From Rhodospirillales bacterium (GTDB lineage Bacteria; Pseudomonadota; Alphaproteobacteria; Rhodospirillales; WMHbin7): a stretch of DNA of 48,549 nucleotides. Both the position numbers and the translations under genes were made by a program. A model generated the notes under the pieces. The model saw nothing but the letters and a program-made list of their open reading frames with translations, had not been told where the DNA came from and searched no databases. Shown in pieces: positions 25,951-35,348 of the stretch; the first letter of the stretch is position 1, and every line of letters begins with the position of its first letter. Location of the stretch: contig JACRPC010000016.1 in the NCBI GenBank assembly GCA_016214125.1, forward strand, positions 1 to 48,549. Direction: 5' to 3'.

Positions 25951-26748
25951 TCACGCCCGAACGACCGTATGCCCGTGATTGAGCGGCCCGTGGCCCTTGC
26001 CGTAGCCGGGCGCGGTGGCGATCGCCTTGAAGACATAGGCGCGCGCCAGCATCACCGCGTCGCGCAGGCCCATCCCCTGGGCCAGGCCGCAGGCGATCGA
26101 GGAGGCCAGCGTGCAGCCGGTGCCGTGGGTGCTGGCCGTTTGCAGGCGCGGCGAGGAAAAGAACTCGATCGCGCCATCGACCACCAGAAGGTCGGTGACC
26201 GTGTCGCCCTCCATGTGGCCGCCCTTCAAGAGCACCGCCTGGGGTCCCATGGTCGCCAGACGCGACGCCACCAGACCCATCTCGGCGGTGGTGTGGATCT
26301 TGAGGCCGGTCAGCGCCTCGGCCTCGGGGATGTTGGGGGTGACGAGCGTCGCTTGCGGCAACAGGCGCTGGCGCAGCGCCATGACGGCCGAGGGTTGTAA
26401 GAGCGGCGCGCCGCCCTTGGCGACCATCACCGGATCGACCACCAGCGGCACCTTGGGCGCCAGGCGGCCGATGACTTCGGCCACCGTCTCGATCACGCCC
26501 TCGACCGACAACATGCCGGTTTTTAGGCAATCGGCGCCGATGTCGGAGAGCACCGCCTCCATCTGGCCCTTGATGATGTCGAGCGGCACGTCATGGACCG
26601 CCGACACGCCCAGCGTATTCTGAACGGTGATGGCGGTGATCGCGGTGGCGGCATAGCCGCCTAGAGCGGTCACCGCCTTGATGTCGGCCTGGATGCCGGC
26701 GCCGCCGCCGGAATCCGAACCCGCGATGATGAGGACACGACCTTTCAT
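25951..26748 (-). CDS. thiD: Hydroxymethylpyrimidine/phosphomethylpyrimidine kinase
   Basis: A 265-residue ribokinase-fold enzyme that phosphorylates HMP and HMP-P in thiamine synthesis. It begins VLIIAGSDSGGGAGIQADIK, has LVVDPVMVAKGG, the ATP-site TLVTPNIPEAEAL, LLKGGH and the catalytic STHGTGCTLASSIACGLAQG. It is downstream of glmM (one base between stop and start) and near thiSG on the same strand; comF lies in between on the other strand. Confidence 0.95.
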   Translation of the reverse strand: MKGRVLIIAGSDSGGGAGIQADIKAVTALGGYAATAITAITVQNTLGVSAVHDVPLDIIKGQMEAVLSDIGADCLKTGMLSVEGVIETVAEVIGRLAPKVPLVVDPVMVAKGGAPLLQPSAVMALRQRLLPQATLVTPNIPEAEALTGLKIHTTAEMGLVASRLATMGPQAVLLKGGHMEGDTVTDLLVVDGAIEFFSSPRLQTASTHGTGCTLASSIACGLAQGMGLRDAVMLARAYVFKAIATAPGYGKGHGPLNHGHTVVRA

Positions 26749-26749
26749 C

Positions 26750-28111
26750 TCACAAACCCGCCGCCTTCTTGACCGCGCCGGCCACGTCGTTGGCGATGCT
26801 TTCGACCTGAACGGCCTCGGCGCATTCGACCATCACCCGGATCAACGGTTCGGTGCCCGATTTGCGGATCAAGAGCCGACCGGACTGGGCCAGCGACCGT
26901 TCGGCCGCCGCGATCGCGCGCTTCACCGGATCGCTGTCCAAGAGCGACGCGGCGCTGGTTCCCTCGGGCAGGCGGATGTTGACCAGCTTCTGCGGATAGG
27001 GTTCGAACAGGCGCAGCACCCGGCTGGCCGGCTGGCCGGATTCAACCAGCGCTGCCAGCACCTGCAACCCGGCCACCAGCCCGTCGCCGGTGGTCGAGGT
27101 GTCGGAGAGCACGATATGGCCCGATTGCTCGCCGCCCAGATTGAAACCGTCGGCCCGCATGCGCTCGACGACATAGCGATCGCCGACCGGCGTGCGCAGA
27201 AGCGCCACCCCCATCTGGGCCAAATATTTTTCCAAACCCAAATTCGACATCACCGTGGCGACCACGGTGTCGCCCTTAAGGCGCCCCTGCTTGTGCCAAA
27301 GGCTGGCGATCAGGGCCATCACCTGATCGCCATCGACGATCTGGCCGTGCTCGTCGCACATCACCACCCGGTCGGCGTCGCCATCAAGCGCCAGCCCCAG
27401 ATCGGCGCCATGGGTGACCACGGCGGCGCACAGCGCATCGACGGCCAGCGAGCCGCAGCCCTTGTTGATGTTGAGTCCGTCCGGATCGACGCCCAGCTTC
27501 ACCACCTCGGCCCCCAATTCCCAGAGCACGGTGGGCGCCACCCGGTAGGCGGCGCCGTTGGCGCAATCGACCACGATCTTCAGGCCGTCCAGGCGCAGAT
27601 GGCGGGGGAAGGTGTTCTTGACGTATTCGATGTAGCGCCCGAGCGCGTCGTCCAGCCGTCGCGCCCGGCCCAATTTGTCGGGGCCGACCCGGAATTGCTC
27701 GAGCCCATTGTCGAGCTTGGTTTCGATTTCCAGCTCGACCTCGTCGGACAGCTTGTAGCCGTCGGGCCCGAAGAGCTTGATGCCGTTGTCCTGGTAGGGG
27801 TTGTGCGAAGCCGAGATGACGACGCCCAGATCGGCGCGCAGCGAGCGGGTCAGCATCGCCACCGCCGGAGTCGGCAGCGGCCCCACCAGCACCACATCCA
27901 TGCCGACGGCGACGAAGCCGGCGGTGAGCGCCGGCTCGAGCAGATAGCCCGACAGGCGGGTGTCCTTGCCGATCACCGCCACATGGCGGTGGTCGCCGCG
28001 AATGAAATGGCTGCCCGCCGCCATGCCGATCCTGAGCGCCGTTTCGGCGGTCATCGGCTCGGCGTTGGCGGTGCCGCGCACCCCATCGGTTCCGAACAGT
28101 TTGCGAGTCAT
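26750..28111 (-). CDS. glmM: Phosphoglucosamine mutase
   Basis: A 453-residue enzyme that interconverts glucosamine-6-P and glucosamine-1-P for UDP-GlcNAc, peptidoglycan and LPS synthesis. Diagnostic features: N-terminal [14 protein letters not shown], the phosphoserine loop [14 protein letters not shown] (catalytic Ser near 100), the Mg site LALDGDADR, the sugar loop GGEQSGH and the C-terminal phosphate-binding [15 protein letters not shown] at 28111 was chosen because the frame upstream has no family match. It forms a unit with thiD. Confidence 0.96.
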   Translation of the reverse strand: MTRKLFGTDGVRGTANAEPMTAETALRIGMAAGSHFIRGDHRHVAVIGKDTRLSGYLLEPALTAGFVAVGMDVVLVGPLPTPAVAMLTRSLRADLGVVISASHNPYQDNGIKLFGPDGYKLSDEVELEIETKLDNGLEQFRVGPDKLGRARRLDDALGRYIEYVKNTFPRHLRLDGLKIVVDCANGAAYRVAPTVLWELGAEVVKLGVDPDGLNINKGCGSLAVDALCAAVVTHGADLGLALDGDADRVVMCDEHGQIVDGDQVMALIASLWHKQGRLKGDTVVATVMSNLGLEKYLAQMGVALLRTPVGDRYVVERMRADGFNLGGEQSGHIVLSDTSTTGDGLVAGLQVLAALVESGQPASRVLRLFEPYPQKLVNIRLPEGTSAASLLDSDPVKRAIAAAERSLAQSGRLLIRKSGTEPLIRVMVECAEAVQVESIANDVAGAVKKAAGL

Positions 28112-28188
28112 GGGCACTCCGGTCGTCGTTGGGGGGCGAGTGTATCGAGGGGGTGATCGTCTTGTCACTCACAAGATATTGCGATTCG

Positions 28189-28692
28189 CTACGGAACCGT
28201 GCCGCCTTGATAATCGAGCACCACCGAGGTTTCGATCTGGCGGTCGGGCACCGTCCAGTAGGTCTTGAGAAGCCGGGTCTTGGTTGCGGTGTCGGTAAGC
28301 GCGAAGCCGTGGCGCTGATAGAAGCGAACCGCCCAGGACGCCGCCGCCCAGGTGCCGACCAGGATCCGCCCCGGCGTGCGCGCCAAGAGATGGCGCAAGA
28401 GAGCGGCGCCGATGCCCTGGCCCTGGCTTGCGGTCACGACATAGGCGTGGCGGATGAGATGCACATCCTGGACCGGTTGGATGCCCATGACGCCCTTAAG
28501 GCCGCCGGCCTCCTCCCAACCGGAAAAGGCGACCCCGGCCGCGATCTCGGCCTTTAGCTCGTCAAGCGGCATATAGGGCTCGTGCCAGCGATCGGCGGGA
28601 ATGACGCCCTTATAGGCCTGGGCGGCGTCGTTGACGATGGCGAAGATGGCCTCGACGTCGCCCGCCTGACAAGGGCGAATGCGTCCGGTCAC
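28189..28692 (-). CDS. GNAT family N-acetyltransferase
   Basis: A 167-residue GNAT protein. It starts with IRPCQAGDVEAIFAIVNDAAQAY, has the acetyl-CoA loop VVTASQGQGIGAALLRHLL and the C-terminal W.AASWAVRFYQRHGF. Start at GTG 28692, four bases after the nrdJ stop, so it may be the last gene of the ftsE-nrdJ unit; a longer frame upstream overlaps nrdJ. The acetyl acceptor is unknown. Confidence 0.8.
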   Translation of the reverse strand: MTGRIRPCQAGDVEAIFAIVNDAAQAYKGVIPADRWHEPYMPLDELKAEIAAGVAFSGWEEAGGLKGVMGIQPVQDVHLIRHAYVVTASQGQGIGAALLRHLLARTPGRILVGTWAAASWAVRFYQRHGFALTDTATKTRLLKTYWTVPDRQIETSVVLDYQGGTVP

Positions 28693-28696
28693 GGGC

Positions 28697-31600
28697 TCAC
28701 CCGCACTTGGAATAGCCGCAGCTTGTGCAGGTGTCGCAGCCTTCCTGGCGCAGCAGCGCCGGCTGACCGCATTTCGGGCACTGGCGCAGCCCCATCCCCG
28801 CCCCCGGATTGGGCTGGGCAAGGTTGACCACCTTGCGCTCGGCCTCCAACATCGGGCCGGGCTCCATCTGGGTGTTGGGCATGAAGCCGATCAGGATCAT
28901 GTGGCGCTCGATGACCTCGCCGATCGCCGCCAGGAGCGAGGGCACGTAGCGCCCGCCCACCCATTGGCCGCCCCTGGGATCGAACACCGCCTTCAATTCC
29001 TCGACCACGAAGGAGACGTCGCCGCCCCGGCGGAACACCGCCGAGATCATGCGGGTGAGCGCCACCGTCCAGGCGAAATGCTCCATGTTCTTCGAATTGA
29101 TGAAGACCTCGAAGGGCCTGACGCGGCCATCCTGGACGATGTCGTTGATGGTGATGTACATGGCGTGGTCGCTTTCCGGCCAGCGCACCTTGTAGGTGTG
29201 GCCGGTAAGCGATTCCGGACGGTCGAGGGGTTTGGTCATATAGACCACCCCGCCGGCTTCGAAAATGTCGGCCGGCTTGGGCTGCGGCTTGGCCAGCGGC
29301 AGCTCGCCCTGGCCGGTCTTGGCCTTGTCGCCCTCCTTGCGCACCAGGACGGCGCCGGTGACGTCGTTCGGCCTATAGGTGGTGCAGCCCTTGCAGCCCA
29401 GTTCGTAGGCCTTCATGTAGACGTCCTTGAAGGCTTCGAAGGAAATCTCCTCGGGCAGATTGATGGTCTTGGAGATCGAGCTGTCGATGTATTTCTGCAC
29501 GGCGGCCTGCATCACCACATGATCGGCCGGGGCCAGGGCCAGCGCGTCGACGAAATAATCGGGCAGCGGCATGTGCTCGCCCAGGATGCGGCGGAACAGG
29601 CGGTAGGCGTAGTCGCTCACCTCCTCTTCCCGCCTTGTGCCGTCGGGCTGAAGCACATTGCGGCTGTAGCTGAAGGAGAAGACCGGCTCGAGGCCCGACG
29701 ACACGTTGTCGGCGAAAAGCGAGATGGTGCCGGTGGGGGCGATCGAGGTGACCAGCGCGTTGCGCATGCCCTTGTCGGCGATCGCCGCCCGCACTTCGGG
29801 CTCCAACGCACGGATGCTTTCGCCCGCCTGGTATTTCTCGGCATCGTAGAGCGGGAAAGCGCCCTTCTCGGCCGCCAGATCGGCCGAGGCGAGATAGGCC
29901 GAGCGACGGATGGCGGCCAGCCAGCGCTCGGTCAATTCGATCGCCCGCCGGCCGCCATAGCGGGCGCGGCAAAGAATAAGCGCGTCGGCCAGGCCGGTGA
30001 CGCCCAGCCCGATGCGGCGTTTCGACAACGCCTCGTGGCGGTGCTGCTCGAGCGGGAAGTTGGAAATCTCGATGACGTTGTCCATCATCCGCACCGCCAC
30101 CCGCACCAGATCGTCGAGCTTGGCGGCATCGATGCCGGCTTCCTCGGTGAAGGGGCGCTCGACCAGCTTGGCCAGATTGATCGAGCCCAACAGGCAAACG
30201 CCATAAGGCGGCAGCGGCTGCTCGCCGCAATTGTGGGCAACGAACCCGTTGGCGTCGAAGGCGTTCCGGCCCGGCACCTGCACGTCATAGACCGGGCATT
30301 CGCCTTCGGGCGTCAAGGCCGCTACCGTCGCCTGGAAGCGTTCGCGGTTGGGCTGGCGCCGATAGCGCGTGAGAGCGTTGACCAATCGGGTCTTCTTGTC
30401 GGTGTCGGCAAAGCCGACGATTTCGGCGAAGCGGGCCAGATTGGCGCCGGAAATCACCAATTCGTGCTGGGCCTTGGTCGCGTAAAGGGCCTGGCCGCCC
30501 CGGCCATCGGGCAGAAGGGTCGAGCCGGGCACCCGCCGGTCGCGATAAAGCGTGGCGGCGATGCCAAGACGCAGGAGCATCCTTTGCACCGCCCGCAGAA
30601 GCTCGACGTCGCTTTGCGCCAAACGGACGCTGACGCCTTTGTCCTGGCTGCCCTGCACCGAACCGTCGGCATCGAACAGGCCTTGCAGGACGCCGCGGGA
30701 GAACGCGCTTGAACCTTGTTCGATGGCGGGCGTGATCGTTTTGGCGCCCGGCGCCAAGCCCAGATCGGCGGCCAAGCGCGACAACGCCGCCAGCGCCAGG
30801 CGATGTTCGCCGCGTCCGGCAATCTCCACCCAGCCCTGAAAATCGGCCCGGTGCGGCAAGGCCTTGGCCGCCGTCAAGGCTTGCCCCATCACCGCCGCCA
30901 CGCCCGGACGTTCGTATCCGCCATTGACCACCAGCGCGCCCGGCCAAGCGGACAGAACCGTCTTGTCCGACTCGATCGTGCCGTCGCCGATCAAAAGGCC
31001 GATCAGGTAGCCTTCGCCCTCGGAGCCGAATCCGGACCAACCATCGAGCGCGCGATGATCGTTGAGCAGCACGGTGTCGCCCGGGCGCAGATCGCCGGCG
31101 GCAACCCATTCCGCTTCAGTCCGCCAGCGGGTGCTCGTCGTCACTTTGCGCAGCGGGTGATCGGCGGTCAGGCGCAGCTCATGGCCTTCGCGGGTGGCGA
31201 GACGCAAGACCGGCTTGGTGCCGGTGGCGAAGAAGCCCTGGGGACCGCTCGGATGTTTTTGGCCGTCGATCACCGCTTGGAAAGGGCGCCCGACCAGATC
31301 GGCCACTTGGCGGGGTCCCGCGTCGGTCATCACCCAGCTTTCGGCGGTGACGCAAGGGTTGGTGGCGTGGATGGTTTCGCAATAATGGAGGTTGTTCAGC
31401 CGGTTGATGCGGTCGATGAAGATCACGCCCGGCTCGGCAAAGGCGTAGGTGGCGCGCATGATCTTGTCCCACAATTCGCGCGCCGGTAGGCTCTTGAAGA
31501 CGGTGCCGTTGAAGACCAGTTCCCAGGCCGCATCCTCGCGCACGGCCTTAAGGAAGGCGTCGGTCACCAGGACCGAGAGATTGAACATGCGCAGCCGGCC

Positions 31601-32152
31601 CGGCTCGCGCTTGGCCTCGATGAAGGATTCGATGTCGGGATGGTCGCAGCGCAAGCACGCCATCATGGCGCCCCGGCGCGAGCCGGCGCTCATGATGGTG
31701 CGGCACATGGCGTCCCAGACATCCATGAAGGAGAGCGGCCCCGAGGCATCGGCGCCGACGCCCTTGACCGGCGCGCCCTTCGGCCGAAGCGTCGAGAAAT
31801 CATAGCCGATGCCGCCGCCCTGCTGCATGGTGACGGCGGCCTCTTTCAGATGCTCGAAGATGCCGGCCATGTCGTCGGGGATGTCACCCATGACGAAGCA
31901 ATTGAACAGCGTCACCTTGCGCGCCGAGCCCGCGCCGGACAAAATCCGCCCCGCCGGCAGGAACTTGAAATCGGCCATCGCCGCGTAGAAGCGCTCTTCC
32001 CATAGGGTCGGGTCGCGCTCGGGCTGGGCCAACGCGCGCGCCACCCGGCGCCAGCTATCCTCGACCGTGCGGTCGATCGCCTCGCCGCCCGGACCTTTCA
32101 GCCGGTACTTCATGTCCCAGATCTGCTGCGAAATCGACGCCATCTGCGTCAT
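28697..32152 (-). CDS. nrdJ: Vitamin B12-dependent (class II) ribonucleotide reductase with intein
   Basis: Reduces ribonucleotides to deoxyribonucleotides with adenosylcobalamin, so it needs no oxygen. The gene encodes 1151 residues: N-extein 1-266, intein 267-641, C-extein 642-1151, giving a 776-residue enzyme after splicing. The reductase has FNCFVMGDIPDDM, the loop GGGIGYDFSTLRPKG, the active-site NPCGEQPLPPYG (split by the intein) and SIAPTGTISLFADNVSSG. The C-terminus CPKCGQPALL...CDTCTSCGYSKCG is the zinc/redox cysteine tail. ATG at 32152 was preferred to a GTG at 32179. Upstream lies a promoter with DnaA-box-like sites. Confidence 0.93.
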   Translation of the reverse strand: MTQMASISQQIWDMKYRLKGPGGEAIDRTVEDSWRRVARALAQPERDPTLWEERFYAAMADFKFLPAGRILSGAGSARKVTLFNCFVMGDIPDDMAGIFEHLKEAAVTMQQGGGIGYDFSTLRPKGAPVKGVGADASGPLSFMDVWDAMCRTIMSAGSRRGAMMACLRCDHPDIESFIEAKREPGRLRMFNLSVLVTDAFLKAVREDAAWELVFNGTVFKSLPARELWDKIMRATYAFAEPGVIFIDRINRLNNLHYCETIHATNPCVTAESWVMTDAGPRQVADLVGRPFQAVIDGQKHPSGPQGFFATGTKPVLRLATREGHELRLTADHPLRKVTTSTRWRTEAEWVAAGDLRPGDTVLLNDHRALDGWSGFGSEGEGYLIGLLIGDGTIESDKTVLSAWPGALVVNGGYERPGVAAVMGQALTAAKALPHRADFQGWVEIAGRGEHRLALAALSRLAADLGLAPGAKTITPAIEQGSSAFSRGVLQGLFDADGSVQGSQDKGVSVRLAQSDVELLRAVQRMLLRLGIAATLYRDRRVPGSTLLPDGRGGQALYATKAQHELVISGANLARFAEIVGFADTDKKTRLVNALTRYRRQPNRERFQATVAALTPEGECPVYDVQVPGRNAFDANGFVAHNCGEQPLPPYGVCLLGSINLAKLVERPFTEEAGIDAAKLDDLVRVAVRMMDNVIEISNFPLEQHRHEALSKRRIGLGVTGLADALILCRARYGGRRAIELTERWLAAIRRSAYLASADLAAEKGAFPLYDAEKYQAGESIRALEPEVRAAIADKGMRNALVTSIAPTGTISLFADNVSSGLEPVFSFSYSRNVLQPDGTRREEEVSDYAYRLFRRILGEHMPLPDYFVDALALAPADHVVMQAAVQKYIDSSISKTINLPEEISFEAFKDVYMKAYELGCKGCTTYRPNDVTGAVLVRKEGDKAKTGQGELPLAKPQPKPADIFEAGGVVYMTKPLDRPESLTGHTYKVRWPESDHAMYITINDIVQDGRVRPFEVFINSKNMEHFAWTVALTRMISAVFRRGGDVSFVVEELKAVFDPRGGQWVGGRYVPSLLAAIGEVIERHMILIGFMPNTQMEPGPMLEAERKVVNLAQPNPGAGMGLRQCPKCGQPALLRQEGCDTCTSCGYSKCG
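30230..31354 (-). other. Intein with LAGLIDADG endonuclease in nrdJ
   Basis: 375 residues interrupt the NPCGEQ motif. It begins with Cys1 (CVTAESWVMTD, block A), has TADH at 63-66 (block B), LAGLIDADG-like LIGLLIGDG (about 117-125) and VLQGLFDADG (222-231) for the homing endonuclease, and ends VYDVQVPGRNAF...NGFVAHN with His374-Asn375 (blocks F and G). The next extein residue is Cys+1. All splice residues and both acidic endonuclease residues are present, so splicing and possibly homing are intact. The boundaries are exact because removing the intein restores NPCGEQPLP. Confidence 0.95.
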
Positions 32153-32253
32153 CACCGGCCTCACCTTGTCCCACGCCACCCGAAGCCGGTCAGGTTAGAG
32201 GGCCTGGCCGATCGGTTCAATCGATACCCCGGCCGCGCCCCATTCCATGCCCG

Positions 32254-32359
32254 ATATTATGGTTTTCCAAGGCTGTGGGTAAGTTCGCGGCCCAGCTCTT
32301 CGATTTTATCCACAGAGGAACGAAATATCAACATTTTCCCCACAGGGGGATGTGGAAAT
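32254..32359 (-). promoter_or_regulatory. nrdJ promoter with DnaA-box-like cluster
   Basis: TTACCC (32282-32277) and TAATAT (32259-32254) are 17 bases apart on the minus strand. TTATCCACA at 32306-32314 is a perfect DnaA box. Three further look-alikes lie nearby: TTACCCACA (32274-32282, minus, overlapping the -35), TTCCCCACA (32336-32344) and ATTTCCACA (32351-32359, minus). The cluster is upstream of nrdJ and touches the end of plsC. DnaA control is known for nrd genes in Escherichia coli; here it is an inference from the sites. Confidence 0.5.
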
Positions 32360-33075
32360 TAACCCTTGGCCTCGGCGATGAGGCGCTGGGTGGCCGTCTC
32401 CAATCGCTCCTTGAGCTGGGTCTGGAAGGCCTTGCGATCCTGCCCGGGCAAGATCGGCTCCAGCACCTCAAGGACGATCCGGCCCGGCTTTTTCAAAAAT
32501 TGGCGCCGCCCCCAATAGAGACCGGAATTGAGCGCGACGGGCACCACCGGCACGCCGGCCGAGCCATACAGCGCCGCCACGCCCGGCTGGTAGGGCTTGG
32601 AATCGCCCGGCGCCACCCGCGTCCCTTCGGGGAAGATCACCAGGGTCGAGCCGCGGGCCAGCGCCCGATCGGCATCCTTCAGCATTTTCTTGAGCGCCTT
32701 GGCGCCGGCCTTGCGGTCGACCGCGATCATGCCGTGCTTGATCAGATAGACGCCAAACAGCGGAATCCAGGTTAGTTCGCGCTTCAAGATGAAGCAGGGA
32801 TCGGGCACCAGTAGGCTGAAGATGAAGGTATCCCAGGCCGATTGGTGCTTGGCGGCAATGATGAAGGGGCCTTGGGGCAGGCGCTCAAGACCGCGAAATT
32901 CGTGATCGAGCCGGCAGAACAGCCGAAGCGCGCCCAGGACCGAGCGGATCCACAGCCGCACCGCGCCGATGAAGGCCAATCGCGGCACGAGCAGCAGCGG
33001 CAGATAGGCGACGCACAGAATCGCCGTCCAACCGAACAGAAAGGCGCCGAACAGAAACGAGCCGATGGTGCGCAA
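32359..33075 (-). CDS. plsC: 1-acyl-sn-glycerol-3-phosphate acyltransferase
   Basis: A 238-residue membrane acyltransferase that makes phosphatidic acid from lysophosphatidic acid. The catalytic HX4D is in KHQSAWDTF, and the substrate motif FPEGTR follows, with the N-terminal membrane helix FLFGWTAILCVAYLPLLLVP. The start is TTG at 33075, supported by AAGGAG eight bases upstream. It follows ydcF by three bases; the last gene of the ftsE-ftsX-ydcF-plsC run. Confidence 0.9.
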   Translation of the reverse strand: MRTIGSFLFGAFLFGWTAILCVAYLPLLLVPRLAFIGAVRLWIRSVLGALRLFCRLDHEFRGLERLPQGPFIIAAKHQSAWDTFIFSLLVPDPCFILKRELTWIPLFGVYLIKHGMIAVDRKAGAKALKKMLKDADRALARGSTLVIFPEGTRVAPGDSKPYQPGVAALYGSAGVPVVPVALNSGLYWGRRQFLKKPGRIVLEVLEPILPGQDRKAFQTQLKERLETATQRLIAEAKG

Positions 33076-33078
33076 GCG

Positions 33079-33681
33079 TTAGGCTCCTTGCAGAATCAGG
33101 CGGGCGTGAACGAGAAGATACTTGCTGTATTCCGACGCCAACAACGCCAAAGTGCCCGGCCAACGCCACCAATCCTCGGCCTTGAAGCGCTCGGGGAAGA
33201 CCGGATGCGCCACCAGTTTCACCGTCGGCATGGCGGCGCGGAATTCCAACAGGCTGCGCCGCATATGGTAGTTGGCGGTCACCAAGCGAAGCGAGGTGAA
33301 ATTCTGCGCCGCCATCCAGGCGCCGGTCTCGCGGGCGTTGCCGACCGTGTTGTCCGCGGTATAGCCCAAAACGACGCAGCATTCCATCATCGAAGGCGAC
33401 AGGCGGGTGAGCTTGACCAGGGCGTGGACTTCGACGCCGCGATAGACGCCCGACACGAACAGCTTGCCCGCCAGGCCGCGTTCCAGAATGTCGAGGCCGG
33501 CTTCGAGACGATCGCGCCCGCCGGTCAGCACCACCACCGCGTCGGTGCGGGTCTGCGGCTCGTCGGGCTCGCGCGGCAGGCTGGCCGCGAACGCCACCAG
33601 CCCCCCCGCCCAGGCGCCGACCAGAACAAGCAACGCCAGCAGCCAGCCGGCAAAGAAACGGCCTTTGCGGTGCGGGCGCAT
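33079..33681 (-). CDS. YdcF family (DUF218) membrane protein
   Basis: A 200-residue protein with one N-terminal membrane helix (FFAGWLLALLVLVGAWAGGLVAFA) and a DUF218 domain: DAVVVLTGGRDRLEAGL near 47-63, then RETGAWM and LRLVTANYHMRRSLLEF. The family is implicated in envelope biogenesis; ElyC-type proteins affect peptidoglycan and undecaprenyl recycling, but the role of this one is not shown. It overlaps the ftsX stop by one base. Confidence 0.85.
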   Translation of the reverse strand: MRPHRKGRFFAGWLLALLVLVGAWAGGLVAFAASLPREPDEPQTRTDAVVVLTGGRDRLEAGLDILERGLAGKLFVSGVYRGVEVHALVKLTRLSPSMMECCVVLGYTADNTVGNARETGAWMAAQNFTSLRLVTANYHMRRSLLEFRAAMPTVKLVAHPVFPERFKAEDWWRWPGTLALLASEYSKYLLVHARLILQGA

Positions 33682-34571
33682 CAGGTCATCCGCGCCAAGG
33701 CCCGATGCACGGTGAGCCGGGCGGTGACGGTGGCCAGCAGCGCCGCCACCAGGGGCAGAAGGGCGATCGCCAGCCAGTTAGGGATCGACAGGCGCAGATC
33801 GGGCAGCAATCCGCCGCCGATGCCCTGCGCCATGACATCGAGCCCGTAGAGGGTGGGCACCGCCAGCCCCAGGCCGATCAGACCGCCCTTGAAGCCGAGC
33901 CCAAAGGCGCGACCGGCGAATTGGCCGGCGATGTAGGCGTCGCGGGCGCCGATCAGATGCAGCAGCTCGATCGCCGGAGCGTGGACCGCTAAGCCGGTGC
34001 GGGTGGCGTAGATGACGGTGGCCGAGGTCACCAGCCCGATCAGCGCCAGAACCGCCGCCGTCAGGGCCTCGACGGCGCGCGCCAGCCGGAGCACCCGGGA
34101 CAGCCAAACCCGATGGTCCTCAAGCTGGGTGCCCGGCGCCACCGCCTGCAGCCTTGCCGCCAACGCCTTGGTGTCGAGCACCCGTCCAGGTTCGAGGGCG
34201 ACGTCGATCAGCCTGGGCAGCGGCAATTCGCCCACCAGGTCGCCGGAACCCAGCCAGGGCTCGAGAAGCGCCGCCACCCGGTCGAGCGCCAAGGCTTCGG
34301 CCCGCGCCACCCCCTCGGTTTCGGTCAACAGCTTCAACACCGCCTCGACCCGGCCCTTGGTGCGGGCCGCGCTTTCCGGACCCGTCGCCACCGGCACCTG
34401 AATGGTGAGCGTGGCGGCGACGTCGCGGTTCCAGCGCCCGACCAGCCCGTGAAAGGCCATCATGGCGGCCAGGGCCAGGGCGGCAAGAAAGACCATCAGC
34501 GTCACCACCAGGGGCAGAAAGCGACCGGTGGCGTCGTTGGCGAAGGGCAGATCGGTGCGGCCGGCCAGCAT
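33681..34571 (-). CDS. ftsX: Cell division ABC transporter permease FtsX
   Basis: A 296-residue FtsX with four predicted membrane helices (about 18-42, 175-195, 215-245 and 263-285) and a periplasmic domain between helices 1 and 2. With FtsE it regulates divisome peptidoglycan hydrolases at the septum. It lies six bases downstream of ftsE and the pair is diagnostic. The last helix region ARLTVHRALARM is typical of FtsX C-termini. Confidence 0.9.
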   Translation of the reverse strand: MLAGRTDLPFANDATGRFLPLVVTLMVFLAALALAAMMAFHGLVGRWNRDVAATLTIQVPVATGPESAARTKGRVEAVLKLLTETEGVARAEALALDRVAALLEPWLGSGDLVGELPLPRLIDVALEPGRVLDTKALAARLQAVAPGTQLEDHRVWLSRVLRLARAVEALTAAVLALIGLVTSATVIYATRTGLAVHAPAIELLHLIGARDAYIAGQFAGRAFGLGFKGGLIGLGLAVPTLYGLDVMAQGIGGGLLPDLRLSIPNWLAIALLPLVAALLATVTARLTVHRALARMT

Positions 34572-34577
34572 GGGCGC

Positions 34578-35282
34578 CTATCCTCCGGCCGGCGGCGGCA
34601 CCATCCGCCCGCCCTCAAGATGCAGCCTGGGATGATGGCGGAACCGTGCCACCAGCCCTTCATTGTGGGTGGCGATCACCACCGTCGAGCCCAGCTTGTT
34701 CAATTCCTCGAACAGGTACAAGAGTCGGGTGCCCAAGGTGTCGTCGACATTGCCGGTCGGCTCGTCGGCCAGCAACAAATCGGGCCGGCCGATCACCGCC
34801 CGGGCAATGGCGACGCGTTGCTTCTGTCCGCCCGACAGCACCGGCGGCTTGGCGTGCAGGCGATCGCCCAGCCCCACCCAGGCCAAGAGTTCGGGCACAT
34901 GCTTCTGGATTTCGCTTTCCGCCACCCCGGCCACCCGAAGCGGCAGGGCCACGTTGTCGAGCGCCGACAGATGATCGAGCAGGTGGAAATCCTGGAACAC
35001 CACGCCCACCCGGCGGCGAAGGGCGGCCAACTGGTCGCGCTTGAGATGGACCACATCCTTGCCGAACATCGAAATGAGGCCCCGGGTTGGCAATTTTCCA
35101 AGGTAAAGCAAGCGCAAGAGCGAGGACTTGCCCGCTCCGCTAGGGCCGGTGAGGAAGTGAAACGAGCCCGGTTCAAGGGTGAAACTGAGGTCCTGGAGCA
35201 CCTCGGCGCCCTGGCCATACCGTAGGCCGACGCTCTCGAAGCGCACCACCGGCTCGGTTCCGACCGCCGCCTGTACAACCAA
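34578..35282 (-). CDS. ftsE: Cell division ATP-binding protein FtsE
   Basis: A 234-residue ABC ATPase. It has Walker [10 protein letters not shown], the Q-loop VFQDFHLLD, the signature [14 protein letters not shown], Walker [11 protein letters not shown] and an H-loop ATHNE. The start is TTG at 35282; no ATG is near and the N-terminal extension before [12 protein letters not shown] is short, so GTG further in is an alternative. It heads the ftsE-ftsX-ydcF-plsC run and is divergent from the zinc-ribbon gene across 130 bases. Confidence 0.93.
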   Translation of the reverse strand: MVVQAAVGTEPVVRFESVGLRYGQGAEVLQDLSFTLEPGSFHFLTGPSGAGKSSLLRLLYLGKLPTRGLISMFGKDVVHLKRDQLAALRRRVGVVFQDFHLLDHLSALDNVALPLRVAGVAESEIQKHVPELLAWVGLGDRLHAKPPVLSGGQKQRVAIARAVIGRPDLLLADEPTGNVDDTLGTRLLYLFEELNKLGSTVVIATHNEGLVARFRHHPRLHLEGGRMVPPPAGG

Positions 35283-35348
35283 GCGAAACCCCCACTGCTA
35301 GACGGAGGAGCATGACACGGACCCCAAGACTTAGTCCAGACCGAGCCA

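Noticed and set aside
32180-32358. Cobalamin riboswitch in front of nrdJ
   Set aside because: No B12 box (GCCACTG-like) or the usual long leader; the region is explained better by a promoter and DnaA-box-like sites.
32254-32359. Chromosomal origin of replication
   Set aside because: Only one perfect DnaA box, no long AT-rich unwinding region, and no origin-associated genes such as dnaA, hemE or parAB nearby.
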